Source: an uncultured Draconibacterium sp.
Lineage (GTDB): Bacteria; Bacteroidota; Bacteroidia; Bacteroidales; Prolixibacteraceae
DNA: 64,000 bases
Assembly: GCF_963676815.1 (NCBI RefSeq)
Contig: NZ_OY781365.1
Span: 2,514,501 to 2,578,500 of the forward strand
Reading direction: 5' to 3'
The notes below the pieces were generated by a model that saw only the letters and a program-made list of their open reading frames with translations, was not told where the DNA came from and did not search any database. Below are positions 36,276 to 45,880 of this stretch, piece by piece. The position numbers and the translations under genes are program-made. Position 1 is the first letter of the stretch; each line of letters starts with the position of its first letter.

Positions 36276-38413
36276 CGAACAGTGACAGAAAAACGAGTTA
36301 TGCAATTACCGGTGGTTATACAAAACAAGACGGAATCATTGAAAGTACCGATTTTGAACGTTTTTCATCTCGGATAAATCTTAGCCGTCAGATGAATAGT
36401 TGGCTCAAGGCAGGTACACATATCTCTGCTTTCCGGATCTTTTCCAATCAACAAAACGTTGATGCATTAGGTGTTGTTAATGGTGCCACCCAATTCAGCC
36501 CAATACTTCCTGTATATTCGGGACAGGGATACTCATTTCTCCCGAGTTCAAGCGCAAGTGAATATACATTGGTTAATGATGGTATTATTATCAATAACCC
36601 GGTTGCAACATTAAACGAGGTAGTGCGGCAAACCCAGCGAAATGGTATATTGGGAGATATATTTTTAGAATTTAAGATCACTCCAAATCTAACAGCAAAA
36701 GTTAAAGGAGGAGCAGATATTTCAAATATTAAAAACGACACTTATCTTCCTAGTAATACAAACGAAGGTCAGGGATCAAATGGAAGTGGTACTATTCGAT
36801 ATAATTTAAACCAGAACTGGTTAAACGAGAATACCTTAAGTTATATAAACGAATTTGGAGACCATTCGGTTAGTGCTGTTGTTGGGGTTACATATCAGGA
36901 GAATATTTTTGAATATGTTTCAGGTTCTTCGCAGGGATTTACCAACGATGTTCTTAAAGAAAACAGCCTTCAAGGTGCCGAAACATACAATAGCCCTGAA
37001 TCAGGAAAAACAAGGTGGGGGCTTATTTCTTATCTCGCACGCGTAAATTATTCATACAAAGGAAAATATCTGGCTTCTATTGCCGGGCGTGCTGATGGTT
37101 CATCCAGATTTGGAGAAAACAACAAATATGCTTTCTTTCCATCCGGATCAATAGCCTGGCGCGCCAGCGAAGAGCAATTTATTCAGGATCTTAACCTGTT
37201 TTCATACCTGAAGTTACGTGCCAGTTTTGGTTATACCGGTAACCAGGAAATTGGTTTATACAATTCGTTGCCAACAACCGGAACACAAACTTATACGTTT
37301 GGCGACGGATCGTTGGCCACTGGAGTTAGCCCGAACAAAATTGCAAACGCCGATCTCCAGTGGGAAAAAACAGCACAGTTCGATGCAGGAATTGATGTGG
37401 CATTCTTTGATAATCGTTTAGGATTAACTCTAGATTATTACTACAAGAAAACTACCGAAATGCTTTACAGCGAGCAGGTTCCTTATACCACAGGTTTTAC
37501 TACTTACTTAAACAATATTGGAAGTATGCAAAACCAGGGATTCGAATTGGAGGTTAGAGGAGATATTCTTAAAGGGGATTTAACGTGGGATGCTAACTTC
37601 AATTTATCTCTGAACCGGAACAAGGTATTAAGCCTTGCAGGCGTTTTGTATAAAGACGTTGGTGTAAACCAGGGACACCTGAAAATCGATCCTTGGTCAA
37701 GACGAATCTTTGTTGGCGAATCTATTGGAAGTTTCTTCGGATGGCAATTTGACGGTATCATTCAGGAAGGAGAAACTGTTAGTCAAACAATTAGCCAGGT
37801 TGGACCGGGTAGAAGAAAATACAAGGATGTTTCAAGCGAAGATGACAACCCGGATGACGGAAAATACACCGGTGCACCGGATGGAATTGTGGACAATGCC
37901 GACAGGCAGGTAATAGGAAATGCCTTACCTGATTTTATTGGCGGTATGAATAATAATTTTTCATACAAAAATTTCAAACTCAGTGTATTCTTGCAGTGGT
38001 CTGTTGGAAACGATATCCTGAATTTTGATAAAACACAGTTGACGTTGCCTACCGGAGGTCAGAATGTTTATGCAGACATGGTGAACCGCTGGACACCGGA
38101 AAATCCAAGCAATGAGTTCCCGCTGGCCAGTACCAATCGTCAGATTGTTTTTAACGATTATTACATCGAAGATGGCTCATATCTGAAGATTAAGAATATA
38201 GTGTTCGGATATACATTTCCTAAAAGCATGGTGAGATTTGTCGATCGACTTTATTTGTATTCCTCACTTAACAACTTTATTACGTTCACTAATTACTCAG
38301 GCTTCGATCCTGAAGTTAGCTTGCACGGAGCTTCGAATTTAACTATGGGTGAGGATTACAGTACCTACCCACAGTCTAAAACAGTAATGTTTGGAGTACA
38401 AATTGATTTTTAA
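36276..38413 (+). pseudogene. SusC/RagA TonB-dependent transducer, 3' part
   Basis: The barrel resumes in frame near 36282 with TSYAITGGYTKQDGIIES and continues to the C-terminal strand SKTVMFGVQIDF. The first ATG in this piece is at 36392, which would give 673 residues without signal peptide or plug; no functional protein is expected from it. Joined with the 5' part it gives a normal SusC of roughly 1150 residues. The barrel sequence shows no other frameshift. It is followed 17 bases later by susD, whose expression may now depend on read-through from the IS. Confidence 0.92.
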
Positions 38414-38430
38414 CATTTAAAACTTGAAAA

Positions 38431-39945
38431 ATGAAAAAAATTATATGCATACTATTAATACTAATACCGGCAACACTATTCAATTCATGCAGCGAATTTC
38501 TTGAGGAGAATCCTGTTGACAGGTATGTAGTGAGTAATGTTTACACCGACGAATCGGGTGCCGTTGCTTCAGTTACATCAATTTATAATGGCCTATACAG
38601 TTTATATGAAAGATTAATGTTTTTGGTTTTTGACCTTCCGGTTGATGATGAAAAAAACGGACGAGGTATGCCAAATCAATATTTGCAAAATCTGGAATAT
38701 ATGCGTTATACTCCGAATAATACATTTGTAAGAAACTTTTGGAGAGATAGTTACGCGGGAATTTTTAGAGCAAATAATGCACTGGAACAAATTCCAAATA
38801 TAGAAATGGATGAGACCTTGAAAACCAGGTTAATGAACGAAGCTAAATTTTTAAGGGCATTGTATTACTTCAATCTGGTACGGGCATTTGGCGACGTTCC
38901 TCTACCATTATCAACAGCCGTTGACGAAACGGTTACCGGACGTATGCCGCTTGCTGATGTATATGCGCAAATTATTTCCGACCTTAACGATGCCAAAGCA
39001 TTACCTAAAAGCTATAGCGGTTCTGATCTTGGCAGAGCTAATTCGGGCGCCGCCTCTGTACTTCTAGGATATGTATATGTAACCATGAAAAACTGGAGCG
39101 CGGCCGTAACCGAGCTCGGTGCCGTTGTAAATAACGAAGGTAGCTATGGGTATGGTCTGTGGGACGATGTAAAAGATAATTACCGGGTTGCCACCGAAAA
39201 TGGTAAGGAATGCGTTTTTGCCGTGCAATTTGATTCACCTCCATCAAATGGTAATGGCGATATGCAACTATCGGGGCCTAAATATGCGCTTCAGGCTGCT
39301 TACAAAACGCAGCAGATACCGGGTCGTAACCAAATGAACGAAGCAGACATTCCTATCGAGGAACTATATGCCCAGTTTAGCGATAAAGATCAACGAAAAT
39401 TTGTATACTTCAGCAAAGAGTTTACAAGCCCAATTGATCCTACTATTTACAAGGTAGACCTGCCTATTTACACTAAAGCATGGGATGAGAATGAGTTTAA
39501 TGCGCCAAACTCGGCAGTAAACATGTTCGTTCTACGCTACGTAGATGCACTTTTGCTTTATGCCGAAGCTTTAAATGAAAGTGGAGATCCTGCCGCAGCA
39601 TATCCGCATCTTCAACGTGTTCGCAGCAGAGCATATCATGATGATCCGGACGGAATATTAACAGGAGAAAAAACAAAAGAAAATCTGACCGAATGGATAA
39701 GGAGAGAACGTTGGATGGAGCTTGTTCATGAAGGAAAACGTTGGTTTGATTTGGTTCGTTGGGGAATTCTCAAAGAAAGGATGTTTGAACATGCTGAAAA
39801 TGAGAGTCAATTCACCGAATCTTTTGAAGCAGCACAGAAATTGCAAATAAAGGAAAATTATAAAGATGCAATGATACTTATGCCAATTCCACAAACGGAG
39901 TTGGATGCCAATCAACTGTTAGTTCAAAACCCCGGGTGGGAATAG
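38431..39945 (+). CDS. SusD/RagB family lipoprotein of the sulfatase locus
   Basis: 504 residues with lipoprotein signal (FNSCSEF, Cys20). The SusD N-terminal domain (AKFLRALYYFNLVRAFGDVPLP) and the RagB C-terminal part (ERWMELVHEGKRWFDLVRWG, end LVQNPGWE) are both present. It would bind a sulfated glycan and cap the SusC barrel. Its own SusC partner is disrupted just upstream, so transport through this pair should be lost in this genome unless another SusC substitutes. Confidence 0.95.
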   Translation: MKKIICILLILIPATLFNSCSEFLEENPVDRYVVSNVYTDESGAVASVTSIYNGLYSLYERLMFLVFDLPVDDEKNGRGMPNQYLQNLEYMRYTPNNTFVRNFWRDSYAGIFRANNALEQIPNIEMDETLKTRLMNEAKFLRALYYFNLVRAFGDVPLPLSTAVDETVTGRMPLADVYAQIISDLNDAKALPKSYSGSDLGRANSGAASVLLGYVYVTMKNWSAAVTELGAVVNNEGSYGYGLWDDVKDNYRVATENGKECVFAVQFDSPPSNGNGDMQLSGPKYALQAAYKTQQIPGRNQMNEADIPIEELYAQFSDKDQRKFVYFSKEFTSPIDPTIYKVDLPIYTKAWDENEFNAPNSAVNMFVLRYVDALLLYAEALNESGDPAAAYPHLQRVRSRAYHDDPDGILTGEKTKENLTEWIRRERWMELVHEGKRWFDLVRWGILKERMFEHAENESQFTESFEAAQKLQIKENYKDAMILMPIPQTELDANQLLVQNPGWE

Positions 39946-40028
39946 TTTAGTTAGTTTTGATAGCTTCCGGATTTATCCGGAGGCTATCTTTTTACAATAT
40001 GCGTATTAAAAATCTTAAAGTTAATTCT

Positions 40029-41639
40029 ATGAAAAGACAATTAAGGATCGTAATGTTCAGCATGGTTGTTGGGGCTTTTTTATGTTCGTGTACATCTTCA
40101 AAAAAAGAGGAAGTTGCACAACACCCTAATATTATTTACATCATGAGCGACGACCATGCTTACCAGGCTATCAGTGCCTATGGGTATGGATTAAATGAAA
40201 CACCAAACATCGATCGTTTGGCCAATGAGGGAGCTATTTTTACCCGGGCATGTGTTACCAACTCAATTTGCGCCCCAAGTCGCGCGGTATTGCTTACAGG
40301 TAAACACAGTTTTATAAACGGGAAAGTAGACAATGTGCAACCTTTTAACTGGGATCAGGACAATTTCCCAAAACTACTTCAGGCAAACGGCTACCAAACA
40401 GCCATGATTGGAAAAATTCATTTGGACGGGATTCCTCAGGGATTTGATTTTTCAATGGTACTTCCGGGGCAGGGTAGTTACTACAATCCTGATTTTCTGA
40501 TCGACGGCGAACGGGTGCGAAAAGAAGGTTACTGTACCGATATTATCACTGAAACCACCCTCGATTGGCTAAAGAATAAACGCGATCCCAATAAACCTTT
40601 CTGTGTGCTTTATCACCAGAAAGCACCTCATCGTAACTGGAAATCAGCACCGGAATACCTCAGCTTGTATGATGATAAAACATTTGATCCTCCATCAAAC
40701 TATTTTGATGATTACAGCGGAATGGGAACAGCTGCAAAGGAGCAGGAAATGAAAATAGACGGACATGCACGTTGGGGGCACGATTTTAAAATGATTGTTG
40801 ACCCAAATGGAGACAGTACAGGTTTTGATCGTGAATTAGCCCGTTTCAACGAAAAACAGCTAGAGGATTGGCTTGCGGCTTATACACCAAAGAATGAAGC
40901 TTTTAAAGCGGAATATCCAAACCTTTCTGAAAAAGAAATCGGACTTTGGAAATATAACCGTTATATCAAAGATTATTTACGCACCATAAAATCGGTAGAC
41001 GACGGTGTAGGAGAACTTCTCGATTATTTGGAAGAGTCGGGATTGGATGAAAATACAATTATTATTTATACCTCCGATCAGGGATTTTACCTTGGCGAGC
41101 ATGGCTGGTTCGACAAACGTTTTATGTACGAAGAATCTTTCCGTACACCACTATTAGTACGTTATCCGAAAGAGATTAAAGCCGGAACAAGTATAAATAA
41201 ACTGGTACAAAACCTTGATTTTGCTCCTACTATTCTTGATTATGCAGGCGTTGAGGTTCCAGCAGAAATGCAGGGAGAATCATTCCGTGAACTTGTGAGT
41301 GGGGAAACCGGAGAGTGGCGCGATGCAGTATATTATACTTATTACGAATATCCATCGGTACACATGGTAAAAAGGCATTACGGAGTGGCGACTGATCGTT
41401 ACAAACTCATGCATTTTTATTATGATATTGATGAATGGGAAATGTACGATTTGGAAACAGATCCGCATGAGATGCATAATATTTACGATGATCCTGCATA
41501 TGCCGATGTACAGCAAATGCTTCACGAAAAACTTAAAGATCTGCGTGTTAAATATGGCGACAGTGATGAGTTGAATCAAAAATACCTGGAAGCATATCTT
41601 GAACATCAGGAACAACGAAGAAACCGCAGCAGAAATTAA
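40029..41639 (+). CDS. Sulfatase (S1 family, formylglycine type), lipoprotein
   Basis: 536 residues from the ATG at 40029, which places a lipoprotein signal (AFLCSCTSS) at the start; an earlier ATG at 39957 would bury it. Metal-binding MSDDH is at about 39-43, and CAPSR at 81-85 holds the cysteine converted to formylglycine. YTSDQGFYLGEHGWFDKR is the second metal/active-site signature. It removes sulfate esters from polysaccharide or oligosaccharide in the periplasm or at the surface. The substrate sugar cannot be read from the sequence. It is part of the sigma/FecR/SusCD locus. Confidence 0.93.
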   Translation: MKRQLRIVMFSMVVGAFLCSCTSSKKEEVAQHPNIIYIMSDDHAYQAISAYGYGLNETPNIDRLANEGAIFTRACVTNSICAPSRAVLLTGKHSFINGKVDNVQPFNWDQDNFPKLLQANGYQTAMIGKIHLDGIPQGFDFSMVLPGQGSYYNPDFLIDGERVRKEGYCTDIITETTLDWLKNKRDPNKPFCVLYHQKAPHRNWKSAPEYLSLYDDKTFDPPSNYFDDYSGMGTAAKEQEMKIDGHARWGHDFKMIVDPNGDSTGFDRELARFNEKQLEDWLAAYTPKNEAFKAEYPNLSEKEIGLWKYNRYIKDYLRTIKSVDDGVGELLDYLEESGLDENTIIIYTSDQGFYLGEHGWFDKRFMYEESFRTPLLVRYPKEIKAGTSINKLVQNLDFAPTILDYAGVEVPAEMQGESFRELVSGETGEWRDAVYYTYYEYPSVHMVKRHYGVATDRYKLMHFYYDIDEWEMYDLETDPHEMHNIYDDPAYADVQQMLHEKLKDLRVKYGDSDELNQKYLEAYLEHQEQRRNRSRN

Positions 41640-41640
41640 A

Positions 41641-43167
41641 ATGATGTCATTAAACCTTAACCAATTAAATCTAAAAGGAAATACCTCGTATTCGGGGTAT
41701 TTCTTTATTATACTATTGATTCTGGCTCCTGTGTTTGCCAATGCGCAACCAAATATCCTGCTCATTTTTTCGGATGATTTAAACACCCGGATTGGCCCGT
41801 ATATGGAAGTCAACGATCATACGCCAAATCTTGACCGACTTGCCAGCGAGGGGGTTATGTTTACTCGAGCATATTGTCAGTATCCGCTTTGCGGACCATC
41901 CCGCGCGTCTATCATGAGCGGCTTGTACCCGTCTACCAATGGTGTGCTGGTTAACGATGATAGTCCCGGAAGTTATAAAAAGATTAATCCGGCACTAAAA
42001 GATCATCCTTCAATGGCCGGTTTTTTCAGAGAGCGCGGTTATTTTACTGCCCGTGTATCAAAAATATTTCACATGGGTGTACCCGGCGGAATTGAACGTG
42101 GTGAACCCGGAGGAGATGAGCCTGATTCGTGGGATTACGCTTTTAATGTTATGGGACCCGAAACGCTTAGTCCGGGAGAACTGGAGTTGCTCTCACCCAA
42201 AAATCCGCATTACGGATCAAATTTTGCCCGTTTAATATTACCGGATTCATTGCGATACTATCAAACCGATTATATTGCCGCAAACCAGGCGATTGCTATT
42301 CTTGAAAGTCGTGCAAAGGAAGTGGCCAAAGGAGCCACAAACAAAGTAAAGATTAAGCCCGATTCTCCGTTCTTTCTTGCAGTGGGTTTTGTCCGCCCTC
42401 ATGTGCCGCTGATAGCAACCGAAAGTTGTTTTGCCAATTATCCTGACGAAGAATCGGTTTTGCCACCCGTTGTGATTGGGGATAATGTGCCTGAAAAGGC
42501 ATTGGCCCGGCAAAACAAGAATATCTGGGGAATGAATGAGATCCAGCAGAAGAAAACCATCAGCTCGTATATGGCAAGCGTAAAGTTTATGGATGAGCAG
42601 ATTGGGCGGTTATTAACCACTTTAGATCAGCTGGATTTGCGTAAAAATACCATTGTAATTTTCCTTTCCGATCATGGATATAATTTGGGAGAACACGATT
42701 GTTGGGCAAAAACCAGCCTGTGGGAAGGAACCGTAAGAGTGCCGCTTATCATATCCGTTCCGGGAATGGAGCAAACCAAAGGAGTGAAGTGTGAGTCGAT
42801 TACTGAATTGATCGATTTGTATCCGACTCTGGTCGACCTTGGCGGATATGCTGAAGAAAAACCCGAAATACTTCAGGGGAATAGTTTGGTTCACTATCTG
42901 GAGAATGGAAATGTTGAAGACAAAAATGCAGAAGCCTTTACCATTACCAACCGTGGCAATGCAGGCACGTTAACTTTTGGCAACTACAGATATACACGCT
43001 GGGGAGACAAAGCAGAAGCCGGTAACGAAGAACTTTATGATCATAATTCAGATCCGGAAGAATTTAAGAATCTGGCTGATAAGTCTGACCATGCCGAATT
43101 ACTGGTAAAAATGCGTAATCGTTTTGACGGGGCAATGAAAAGATCGAATAATTCCTTGACTCAATAA
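41641..43167 (+). CDS. Sulfatase, iduronate-2-sulfatase-like (S1 family)
   Basis: 508 residues from the ATG at 41641, one base after the previous stop codon. A signal peptide (about 19-36, FANAQ) precedes FSDDLNTR (metal site), CGPSR at 84-88 (formylglycine cysteine) and LSDHGYNLGEHDCWAKTSLWE. The SDDLNTR and LYPSTNGV motifs resemble iduronate-2-sulfatase-type enzymes. Its pairing with a second sulfatase and SusCD suggests stepwise desulfation of a sulfated glycan such as an algal polysaccharide or glycosaminoglycan. It ends the locus, before a strong hairpin. Confidence 0.92.
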   Translation: MMSLNLNQLNLKGNTSYSGYFFIILLILAPVFANAQPNILLIFSDDLNTRIGPYMEVNDHTPNLDRLASEGVMFTRAYCQYPLCGPSRASIMSGLYPSTNGVLVNDDSPGSYKKINPALKDHPSMAGFFRERGYFTARVSKIFHMGVPGGIERGEPGGDEPDSWDYAFNVMGPETLSPGELELLSPKNPHYGSNFARLILPDSLRYYQTDYIAANQAIAILESRAKEVAKGATNKVKIKPDSPFFLAVGFVRPHVPLIATESCFANYPDEESVLPPVVIGDNVPEKALARQNKNIWGMNEIQQKKTISSYMASVKFMDEQIGRLLTTLDQLDLRKNTIVIFLSDHGYNLGEHDCWAKTSLWEGTVRVPLIISVPGMEQTKGVKCESITELIDLYPTLVDLGGYAEEKPEILQGNSLVHYLENGNVEDKNAEAFTITNRGNAGTLTFGNYRYTRWGDKAEAGNEELYDHNSDPEEFKNLADKSDHAELLVKMRNRFDGAMKRSNNSLTQ

Positions 43168-43246
43168 AATGAATTTTTCCGAATTCTGAGAAAGTAATCA
43201 TTGAATAGAATTTACAAGGAATTTATTTTTACTTGGGATGAATTAA

Positions 43247-43278
43247 AAAAGCAGCTACAAAACATTGTAGCTGCTTTT
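43247..43278. terminator. Terminator after the sulfatase locus
   Basis: AAAAGCAGCTACAA (43247-43260) pairs perfectly with TTGTAGCTGCTTTT (43265-43278) around an AACA loop. It ends the locus and marks the left border of the accessory island. Confidence 0.85.
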
Positions 43279-43282
43279 GTTA

Positions 43283-43384
43283 GTGGGCCCACCTGGGGCA
43301 GTATCGAACTTTTTGATTGAAGATTATGAGGCAGTATTGAAGATTATGAGTGTCGAAAATCAGAAAAGGAAACTCAGGTTATAA
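43283..43384 (+). repeat. Direct repeat copy A (coding-like tail, unassigned)
   Basis: 102 bases, of which the first ~60 are nearly identical to 45299-45400. Read from a GTG at 43283 it translates to 33 residues containing SNFLIEDYEAVLK and ending QKRKLRL before a TAA. The other copy gives the same core with conservative changes (KIMSVENQ versus KFLSIETQ), which looks like selection on protein. No start codon with context or upstream domain is left, so I treat it as a gene remnant. Confidence 0.6.
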
Positions 43385-43507
43385 GTGATTTAAATATCAG
43401 GTTAATTCTTCTAACTGTTAATACACAATAATTCACGCCAGTTCTATTTATTAATAGTCAGAATTAGAGACGAATATAATTGCGGTGTGATTATTTATAT
43501 TTGTAAT

Positions 43508-43730
43508 ATGGTTTCAGAAAATAATATAGACCTATACAAATCACTATTCAGGGAAGGAAACCTGTGGTATTTTCCCATTTGCTTTCGAAGGAAAATTAAT
43601 TCAATACATTGGTCGAATTCAACATTCAAAAAATCCACCTGTCATTTTTGATTACAGGGATTCAAAAATTGATTATTTTGAAAAAATGTTCAAACAACGG
43701 AAACGATATTATAACAAACTACTAAAATAG
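43508..43730 (+). pseudogene. Remnant of a large helicase gene (internal deletion)
   Basis: An ATG at 43508 opens a normal-looking N-terminus (about residues 1-18, NNIDLYKSLFR). The sequence then shifts by one base into a helicase C-terminal tail read with FAFEGKLIQYIGRIQ, VIFDYRDSKIDYFEKMF and a terminal KRYYNKLLK, ending at the TAG at 43730. The tail has the QxxGRxxR-like motif VI of superfamily 2 helicases. An LYKSLFR start is also seen in the large helicase-primase proteins of TOTE-type conflict loci (from memory). I read it as a long gene collapsed by internal deletion. It abuts the next start directly. Confidence 0.55.
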
Positions 43731-45059
43731 ATGCCAGAAAGTCAAAATATAGAATGGAAAGAAAGTTGGAGAGATGAATACCTCAAATGGATCTGTGGTT
43801 TTGCCAATGCCAAAGGAGGAAAGATAATCATTGGCAAAAATGACAATGGAGAAATTGTCGGTGTTGCAAAGGCAAAGCGATTGATGGAAGATATTCCTAA
43901 TAAAATCCAAACTCAGCTTGGTATTATTTGTGATGTTGATTTGAAAAATGAAGATGGAAAAGATTATATTGAGATACAGGTAAAACCATACGATGTACTC
44001 ATCTCATACCAGGGAAAATATCATTACAGAAGTGGAAGTACCAAACAAGAACTCAAAGGAAATGCGCTCAATAAACTTCTTTTAAAGAAAGCTGGCAAAA
44101 CATGGGATGATGTTGTTGAACCACGAGCTAAACTTGATGATATTGACATTTCTGCAATTCATGCCTTTAAAAAAGGAGCTACTGCAAGTAAAAGATTGCC
44201 TTTTATTGCCGAGGAAGAAAGCTTAGAGCAAATTCTTGACAACCTTTTACTATTGGAAGATGATAATCTAAAACGTTCAGCAATACTTTTATTTGGGAAG
44301 AATCCATGCAGATTTTTCATTAACGCTTTTGTGAAAATTGGCAGGTTTGGACAAACCGATGATGACTTGCGTTTTCAGGAAATAATTGAAGGAAATGCTT
44401 TTCAACTGGCTGATAAAGTTCTGGAAGTTCTTGATCGAAAGTTTTTTGTTTCTCCAATTTCTTACAAAGGTTTACAGCGCGTAGAAAGTTGGGAATATCC
44501 TTATGAAGCGATTCGTGAGGTCATTTTGAATGCAATCGTTCACCGAGATTATATGGGTGCACCAATTCAAATAAGTGTTTACGACGATAAACTCATTGTA
44601 TGGAATGAAGGCTCATTACCAGAGGATTTGACCTTTGAGGATTTGAAAAAGAAACATTCATCTCGTCCTCATAATCCAATTCTTGCAAGTGCATTTTTTA
44701 AAGGCGGACTAATTGAAGCATGGGGACGTGGAACAATAAAAATCATAAACGAATGTAAAAAGGCTGGACTCCCTGAACCAATAATTGAGTATTCTTCAGG
44801 TGGAATTAGTGTAACAATTTTAAAGAATCAGTTTAACGAAAAAAGTTTAATTGAAATAGGATTAAGTACAAGGCAAATAAAGGCTGTAGAATATCTAAAA
44901 GAAAATAAAAGCATAACTAATAAAATTTACCAGGAGATTTGTGAAGTTTCAAAAGCAACTGCAACGCGGGACTTGACAGAATTAATTGAAAAATTCAAGC
45001 TACTAGAAAGGTTAGGAGAAGTTGGAGCAGGAACATCTTATAAATTGATTGGCTCATAA
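43731..45059 (+). CDS. AlbA_2/Schlafen-type ATP-binding protein with winged helix
   Basis: 442 residues: AlbA_2 (divergent AAA-4) domain (about 5-120; ESQNIEWKESW, GFANAKGGKIIIG), a central region, a HATPase-like RecG-related segment (about 255-355; REVILNAIVHRDY, GRGTIKIINEC) and a C-terminal winged helix (about 365-440; ATATRDLTELI). Proteins of this type are usually annotated as transcriptional regulators or RecG-like helicases; several are associated with defence islands. It starts right after the helicase remnant and is framed by two copies of a 102-base repeat. Function unknown. Confidence 0.85.
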   Translation: MPESQNIEWKESWRDEYLKWICGFANAKGGKIIIGKNDNGEIVGVAKAKRLMEDIPNKIQTQLGIICDVDLKNEDGKDYIEIQVKPYDVLISYQGKYHYRSGSTKQELKGNALNKLLLKKAGKTWDDVVEPRAKLDDIDISAIHAFKKGATASKRLPFIAEEESLEQILDNLLLLEDDNLKRSAILLFGKNPCRFFINAFVKIGRFGQTDDDLRFQEIIEGNAFQLADKVLEVLDRKFFVSPISYKGLQRVESWEYPYEAIREVILNAIVHRDYMGAPIQISVYDDKLIVWNEGSLPEDLTFEDLKKKHSSRPHNPILASAFFKGGLIEAWGRGTIKIINECKKAGLPEPIIEYSSGGISVTILKNQFNEKSLIEIGLSTRQIKAVEYLKENKSITNKIYQEICEVSKATATRDLTELIEKFKLLERLGEVGAGTSYKLIGS

Positions 45060-45236
45060 TTGGCTCAATTGGCTCATAGATGATTCAATATGGACTCAAA
45101 AATAATCGCGCCAAATTGTACAAAATTCAATTTATGAAGGAATACCTCAGAGAAGAAAGATCACCCGTAAAATATTCGATAAAACATGAATATGTCCGAT
45201 AAATTATTGGATATTCGGTGAAAGCTGAAAATGTAT

Positions 45237-45332
45237 ATGATAAAGTCGTTAAAAAAACAAAAGGGTAATGAAGACAAATCATACCCTTTTGAAGACAAGT
45301 GGGCCCACCTGGGCGAGTATCGAACTTTTTGA
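45237..45332 (+). repeat. Coding-like repeat copy 1 (31-residue frame, KKQKGNEDKSYPF core)
   Basis: An ATG at 45237 opens a 31-residue frame ending in WAHLGEYRTF. Its core of 13 residues recurs in a frame at 46771-46842 with a synonymous TAC/TAT difference. The same DNA can fold as a hairpin (AAAAGGGTA 45259-45267 with TACCCTTTT 45282-45290). Either a short gene family or a mobile hairpin repeat would explain it. Confidence 0.4.
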
Positions 45333-45400
45333 TTGAAGATTATGAGGCAGTATTGAAGTTTTTGAGTATAGAGACTCAAAAGAAAAGGCATAAATTGTAG
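45299..45400 (+). repeat. Direct repeat copy B (coding-like tail, unassigned)
   Basis: Second copy of the element at 43283-43384, 2,016 bases away in the same orientation. The first 60 bases differ only at the GGGGCAG/GGGCGAG step. The frame ends at a TAG at 45398 after KKRHKL. The start contains the palindrome GTGGGCCCAC and, on the minus strand, pieces reminiscent of a tRNA 3' half (CTCATAAT, TTCGA, TGGGCCCAC). Confidence 0.6.
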
Positions 45401-45410
45401 CAAGCTATTC

Positions 45411-45587
45411 TTAACAATTAATTTTTATTTGTGTAGGCTTACCTGAAAGGATTAAGGCTACATCATGAGCTAATGTCCCTAAATCGGTTCGACACATTCC
45501 ATCGTAATTTCTATTAAAATCGAGATTAATAAATACTGAGAAAAAGTTTGGTCTGTAAAAACCTCTGAGATGATATTCATTCTCCAT
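45411..45587 (-). CDS. Small hypothetical protein or gene remnant
   Basis: 58 residues from an ATG at 45587 (MENEYHLRGFYRPN) ending in GKPTQIKINC. No motif, signal or membrane segment is visible. It could be the tail of a decayed gene, since the region around it is full of remnants. Read only as an open frame with plausible composition. Confidence 0.3.
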   Translation of the reverse strand: MENEYHLRGFYRPNFFSVFINLDFNRNYDGMCRTDLGTLAHDVALILSGKPTQIKINC

Positions 45588-45788
45588 GGTTGATTCTTTT
45601 CTATTGAGAAATACTGTACTGAACCTTCTAGTTAAGTGTCTCAAATAATTAACAGTTTAATTTTAAGTATTTTGAAAGTTTTTAGTTGCATAAAGGTATT
45701 ATTGAAGAGAAGTCCTTTTGTCTATTAATTCAAATTGAAGAGATAATGAATTATCCTGTTATGGTGTTATATTTTTTGAATAAAATGA

Positions 45789-45828
45789 GTTGACAAATTG
45801 TCAACTTTTAAAAATATCATTATATTTG
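45789..45828 (+). promoter_or_regulatory. Promoter and palindromic operator of higBA
   Basis: A perfect 17-base palindrome GTTGACAAATTGTCAAC (45789-45805) overlaps the -33 TTG (45798-45800). A TATATTTG -7 box lies at 45821-45828 after a 20-base spacer. The operator position suits autorepression by HigA or the HigBA complex. Confidence 0.75.
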
Positions 45829-45880
45829 CAGAAATAAAATTCAAGTATAAATAGAATTATAACTATAAAAACGAAGGATT

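Noticed and set aside
34960..36300. A perfect target duplication for the IS481-family element
   Set aside because: Short A-rich matches exist (GATAAA on the left, CAGAAAAA on the right) but none is an exact repeat at defensible ends.
45299..45360. A functional tRNA-Met on the minus strand
   Set aside because: Anticodon-loop, T-loop and acceptor-like strings are present, but the stems do not pair and the 5' half is missing.
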